Assembly: GCF_001590685.1 (NCBI RefSeq)
Contig: NZ_CP014616.1
Coordinates: forward strand, 208,501-272,500
Length of the DNA: 64,000 nucleotides
Reading direction: 5' to 3'
DNA from: Sporosarcina psychrophila
GTDB taxonomy: Bacteria; Bacillota; Bacilli; Bacillales_A; Planococcaceae
The notes beneath the pieces were generated by a model. That model was not told the DNA's origin and searched no databases. It saw only the letters and a program-made list of their open reading frames with translations. Shown here one piece after another: positions 60,537 through 64,000 of the stretch. The position numbers and the translations under genes are program-made. Within the stretch, counting starts at the first letter, position 1. Each line of letters begins with the position of its first letter.

Positions 60537-61712
60537 TCACTTATTCAAATAAGCCCATGCATACTGCGCATATAGTTCTGCTCCAGTAACGAGCGCATCT
60601 TCATCGATATCGAAGTTTCCATGGTGATGTGACCACTCCGTATCTTTTTCAGGATTACCACTACCAACAAGTGCAAAACTGCCGGGCGCTTTGTCGAGGA
60701 AGAACGAGAAATCTTCGGCGCCCATCGTCGGTTTTTCATCATAGACAACGTCTGGACCGAATGCTTCAGCTGCAACTTGTTGAACAAGGTTCGCACTCTC
60801 TTCGTCGTTGATAACTGGTTCTGTTCCACGAATATACTCAACTTCCGCAGTTGCGCCGAACATGTCAGCGACGCTTTTGGCGTATTGTGAAATGCTTGTT
60901 TCGATTTGATCGCGGACGTCTTGATTGAACGTACGAACGGTTCCTTCAATCAGAGCATTCTCAGCGATAATGTTGAAACGCGTGCCGACCTCCATTTTAC
61001 CTACAGTCAGGACCGCTGCTTGTTGCGGGTCAATCGTCCGTGAAACGACAGTCTGGACATTCATGACGAACGAAGAAGCAACGAGTGCTGCATCGATACA
61101 GTCTTGAGGCATGGCACCATGTCCGCCTTTACCTGTGAAGTGGACTTTGAAAATGTCAGCTGCAGCGAATGAGGGGCCTGGTGTACAAGAAACTTTATGC
61201 GTCGGCATTTGCGACCAAATGTGGATGCCGAAAACATTGTCGACGCCGTCCATGGCACCTTGATCGACCATCGCTTTTGCGCCTTGCGCAATTTCTTCTG
61301 CGGGTTGGAAGAGCAGGCGTACGTTACCCGGCAGTTCATCTTTCACATCGGATAATGCTTTTGCAGCGATTAGCAACATCGATGTGTGTGCATCATGGCC
61401 GCATGCATGCATTTTCCCTTCAATCTTGGAGGCATAAGGTACATGCGTGTTTAATTGTTCAACAGAGAGTGCATCCATATCGCCGCGCAGTGCGACTGTT
61501 TTGCCGCCCGCCGCGCCTTTAATTTCAGCAATAACGCCTGTAGGTTCTGTCTTGCGGTAGGGAATACCGAGTTCGTCTAAATAGGCACAAACGAACGCAG
61601 TTGTTTTTACTTCTTCGAACGACAGCTCTGGTTCGCTATGTAATTTGCGTCGCAGTGCCGTCAGTTCGTCGCTATAGTTTGTGATAGCATCTTTTATTTT
61701 TTGATTAATCAT
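60537..61712 (-). CDS. M20 family amidohydrolase
   Basis: A 391-residue M20D amidohydrolase: RRKLHSEPELSFEEV, RGDMDALSVE, MHACGHDAHTSML, FQPAEEIAQGAKAM, GIHIWSQMPTHKV, the dimerisation motif GGHGAMPQDCIDA and MGAEDFSFFLDKAPG. It likely removes an acyl group from an amino acid or related amide. Its ATG overlaps the stop of the upstream hydrolase gene by 4 nt. It is related to, but clearly distinct from, the M20 enzyme at 55480-56697. Confidence 0.92.
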   Translation of the reverse strand: MINQKIKDAITNYSDELTALRRKLHSEPELSFEEVKTTAFVCAYLDELGIPYRKTEPTGVIAEIKGAAGGKTVALRGDMDALSVEQLNTHVPYASKIEGKMHACGHDAHTSMLLIAAKALSDVKDELPGNVRLLFQPAEEIAQGAKAMVDQGAMDGVDNVFGIHIWSQMPTHKVSCTPGPSFAAADIFKVHFTGKGGHGAMPQDCIDAALVASSFVMNVQTVVSRTIDPQQAAVLTVGKMEVGTRFNIIAENALIEGTVRTFNQDVRDQIETSISQYAKSVADMFGATAEVEYIRGTEPVINDEESANLVQQVAAEAFGPDVVYDEKPTMGAEDFSFFLDKAPGSFALVGSGNPEKDTEWSHHHGNFDIDEDALVTGAELYAQYAWAYLNK

Positions 61713-62944
61713 GCTGTTTTAGCCTCCGTTAATCGCTTTATCGCTTCATAGATAATAGTCGTGCCGTCTGCAAGATGACCTGGATCCGACCATTCTTCCG
61801 GACAATGACTTAGCCCGTCTTTGCTTGGGATGAACACCATTCCGCAAGCCGTATAATCTGAGAATACCATTGCATCGTGGCCCGCACCGCTATTAATTGA
61901 ACAATAAGGAATTTCAAGATGGTCGCTCGCTTCTTTTAATAAAGAGCGGATGCTGCTATCGAGTTCTTTCGGTTCAATGTAGAGTTGCTGTTCAATTGAC
62001 GTGCGAATACCATTGCCATCTTGTTGTACAATCAATTCTTCCACTTTGCGAACTGCATTCAATACATGCTCTTCTTTACCTGAACGAATGTCTACGCTGA
62101 AGACAACTTTATCTGGGATAACATTTGCGCCATTCGGAAAGACATTCAATCGACCCGTTGTAATGACCGTTCCTTGACCTTCACCGCTTGCAATGCCTGG
62201 GAGGGCGGCAATGATGTGTGCCGCGGAAACGAGTGCATCGGAGCGTCGATCCATTGGTGTTGTACCGGCATGTCCAGCTTGGCCTTGTACAGTCACTTCT
62301 AATTGAGTCAGTCCAACAATTGCTTCAACGACACCAATTTGAATGTTTGTCTCCTCGAGAATAGGGCCTTGTTCGATGTGCAACTCTAGAAAGGCTTTAA
62401 TCGTTTTCGGATCTCGTTTTTTCGCCTTCGCTGGGTTGACCGAGATATCTGCCATCGCATCTACTGCTAAAACGCCATCTTTATCAGCAAGTGTTTTGAA
62501 ATCTTCTTCTGTCAATAAACCCATCATCCCACGTGAGCCCATTAGGCCACCGCCAAAACGGGAACCTTCTTCTTCAACGAGCGCGATAATTTCAAGCGGG
62601 TAGGCTGGCTTAAGATGGTTCTCTTTGAACAGTGCAGCAACTTCTAAACCAACAACTACGCCTGCAGCACCGTCATACGCGCCACCATTTGGAACAGAGT
62701 CAAAGTGAGAGCCGACGATAACGGAAGGTGCGTCAGGTAAAGCTCCTTCAAGCTTGCCGAAGATATTGCCGAACCCGTCTTCCGTCACTGTTAGATCGTA
62801 CTCCACCATTTTTTCTTTAATATAATTCCGAGCCTGTAAATCTTCTTGGCTATATGTAAGCCGCGTTACACCCGCACCTGGTGTAGCTGTAAATCGGCTC
62901 AACAATTCGATATGTTGTTCAATCCGTTGTTGATTGGCTGTCAT
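61709..62944 (-). CDS. Zn-dependent hydrolase, allantoate deiminase/N-carbamoylase (AllC/HyuC) type
   Basis: A 411-residue M20C-type amidase. GVTRLTYSQEDLQARNYIKE, the Zn motifs GSHFDSVPNGGAYDGAAGVV and ALVEEEGSRFGGG, the ELHIEQGPILEE motif and GQAGHAGTTPMDRRSD are characteristic of allantoate amidohydrolases and N-carbamoyl-L-amino-acid hydrolases. It should split a ureido or carbamoyl C-N bond, releasing ammonia and CO2. It overlaps the next gene by 4 nt (ATGA) and follows a membrane-protein gene. The exact substrate is unresolved. Confidence 0.92.
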   Translation of the reverse strand: MTANQQRIEQHIELLSRFTATPGAGVTRLTYSQEDLQARNYIKEKMVEYDLTVTEDGFGNIFGKLEGALPDAPSVIVGSHFDSVPNGGAYDGAAGVVVGLEVAALFKENHLKPAYPLEIIALVEEEGSRFGGGLMGSRGMMGLLTEEDFKTLADKDGVLAVDAMADISVNPAKAKKRDPKTIKAFLELHIEQGPILEETNIQIGVVEAIVGLTQLEVTVQGQAGHAGTTPMDRRSDALVSAAHIIAALPGIASGEGQGTVITTGRLNVFPNGANVIPDKVVFSVDIRSGKEEHVLNAVRKVEELIVQQDGNGIRTSIEQQLYIEPKELDSSIRSLLKEASDHLEIPYCSINSGAGHDAMVFSDYTACGMVFIPSKDGLSHCPEEWSDPGHLADGTTIIYEAIKRLTEAKTA

Positions 62945-62984
62945 ATCTAGTCCTCCTCGTTTGATTAGTTTCTAAATTAGCTCA

Positions 62985-64000
62985 TTACAAGAATCCGACG
63001 AAGAGGCCCGCAAGGATAACCGAAACCATCGTGACACTTATAAATCCGCCGACGAGCATTGGCGGTAACATATGACTTGTCAGTGCTTCTCTTTCTTTTT
63101 CATCTTCTGTTAATGAATTGATGACTTCGTTGGTAATAATATAGTCCGCTGGGAAGCCGTATAACGCAGTTAACGAAACAGCAAATGCCATTTCTTTACT
63201 GACTTTCAGTACTTTCCCCATGAACAACGAGAAGATGTACATACCGACGACGCCCAATACGATACAGCCGACGAGTGGATACAAAATTTCCATCATCATG
63301 GAAGGTGTCGCTTTTTTCAAACCGTCAAAGATGAACAGCATAAGTGCCATCATTGCTAATCCAAACCCATTTGCTTTTTGCAGTACGTGACGTTCCAAAA
63401 AGCCGATACTTGTTGCAATAATACCAAACAATAAGCAAAGCACATAAGGACTAATTACCACGATAGGTGCCAGCAATGTAGAAACGAGATACGCAAGGAA
63501 TCCGACGAGTGCGAGTCGGAAAAACTTAAAGTAGTCTGTATTGAATTTATCCGGCATCTTCTTAAATAGCTTAAGTTCATGTCGTTCTGAAACTGAAGCT
63601 TGAGTACCGGTCTTTTGTTCCTTCAGTTCGCCTTTACGATACTTTTCAAGAAGCATTTTACCTTCTTTTTTAAGAACAATTGACGTAAGAGGATAACCCG
63701 CGAAGCCTTGCATCACGTAAATGACAATCGCGAATACAGCCAATGTTGCGAGTCCGGCGTTGGCAGCGCCTTCCGACATGATCAACGCAGATACAACGCC
63801 GCCGACGAGAGGTGGAATTGCAACGATGATTGTTTCAATACCAAATAGCATTGTACCGATTCCGAATAGGGCAACGACAATCCCTAAAATTCCAGCAAGC
63901 GAAATTAAAATGGTTTTCCATTGTTCTTTCAGTTGTTGAAGTGATAGCAATGTACCCATATTGGTAATGAGTAAATAAATCATCATTGATGCGACAGTAG
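62985..64000 (-). CDS. Polytopic membrane protein, probable transporter (partial at window end)
   Basis: At least 338 residues. The frame stays open to the end of the window, and the residues upstream of the first internal Met (VASMMIYLLITNMG) continue a membrane helix, so the real start lies beyond 64000. About nine hydrophobic helices are visible, with a charged loop of about 50 residues (LEKYRKGELKEQKTGTQASV region) in the middle and conserved-looking ALYGFPADYIITNEV near the end. I do not recognise the family. It precedes two amidohydrolases (40 nt gap), so it most likely imports their substrate. Confidence 0.75.
   Translation of the reverse strand, partial: TVASMMIYLLITNMGTLLSLQQLKEQWKTILISLAGILGIVVALFGIGTMLFGIETIIVAIPPLVGGVVSALIMSEGAANAGLATLAVFAIVIYVMQGFAGYPLTSIVLKKEGKMLLEKYRKGELKEQKTGTQASVSERHELKLFKKMPDKFNTDYFKFFRLALVGFLAYLVSTLLAPIVVISPYVLCLLFGIIATSIGFLERHVLQKANGFGLAMMALMLFIFDGLKKATPSMMMEILYPLVGCIVLGVVGMYIFSLFMGKVLKVSKEMAFAVSLTALYGFPADYIITNEVINSLTEDEKEREALTSHMLPPMLVGGFISVTMVSVILAGLFVGFL

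Overview
The window looks like chromosome from a low-to-moderate G+C Gram-positive of the order Bacillales, probably a Planococcaceae/Sporosarcina-like bacterium. The signs are strong AGGAGG-type ribosome sites, many U-tailed intrinsic terminators, a T-box-type leader, a LysM/M14 cell-wall peptidase of the sporulation type, an S-layer-homology surface enzyme, and relatives of Bacillus genes (pgeF, mhq genes, ABC-F, hprK, thiDE). There is no rRNA, tRNA or CRISPR array. The assignment is inferred from family recognition, not from a database search.

Layout. 1-2.4 kb: end of a pRiA4b ORF-3-like gene, an IS605-like terminal hairpin, and a divergent TetR/SDR pair. 2.4-5.2 kb: a two-component system whose TTG start overlaps the stop of an 11-codon upstream ORF. 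5.2-8.3 kb: a decayed transposase fragment, then a c-di-GMP-I (GEMM) riboswitch with terminator ahead of a dCache chemoreceptor. 8.5-10.6 kb: a secreted amidase with three SLH domains. 11.1-17.3 kb: a divergent MerR/DJ-1 pair, pgeF and a SWIM-SNF2 helicase. 17.5-20.6 kb: a small surface-glycan cluster (RmlD-like reductase, CapE-like dehydratase, GT2) and a 49-residue basic protein. 20.8-25.5 kb: alpha/beta hydrolase, T-box-like leader plus YitT-type membrane protein, LysM-M14 peptidase, acidic protein. 25.6-29.6 kb: TetR pseudogene, AraC regulator, ammonium channel, lipoprotein and its truncated copy. 29.8-31.7 kb: an ABC-F protein behind a leader-peptide attenuator. 31.7-36.1 kb: a helicase gene with two predicted membrane helices, bracketed by complex inverted repeats. 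36.1-39.6 kb: a lone HPr-kinase paralogue and a ParM/ParR/parC-type partition cassette. 39.9-45.2 kb: a five-gene 2-aminoethylphosphonate uptake and degradation operon. 45.4-49.3 kb: histidine phosphatase, 37-residue membrane peptide, TPP riboswitch-thiD-thiE, DUF3238-type protein. 49.6-51.9 kb: a quinone-stress operon with an MhqR-like box. 52-56.7 kb: a GAF/PucR regulator divergent from two membrane proteins and an M20 amidohydrolase. 56.77-57.79 kb: about 25 copies of a 41-bp tandem repeat, followed by a group II (IIC-type) intron placed just after a terminator. 59.8-64 kb: a membrane protein and a second amidohydrolase/transport operon that runs off the end.

The two M20 loci (54-56.7 kb and 60.5-64 kb) share a plan of polytopic membrane protein(s) plus Zn amidohydrolases, and probably import and hydrolyse N-acylated or ureido nitrogen compounds. 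The AEP operon and the ammonium channel also serve N/P scavenging. The window is rich in interspersed repeats: one composite repeat family occurs at about 12.4, 13.7, 24.5, 31.7 and 35.6-36.0 kb, and a related small element lies at 39.7 kb. A family of roughly 45-60 bp palindromic terminators occurs at 2.0, 17.4 and 21.8 kb. The most unusual items are the repeat-bracketed helicase with membrane helices, the chromosomal-looking ParMRC cassette with its 56-bp palindrome, the 41-bp tandem array, and RNA-based control of the ABC-F gene, the chemoreceptor and the YitT-type protein.
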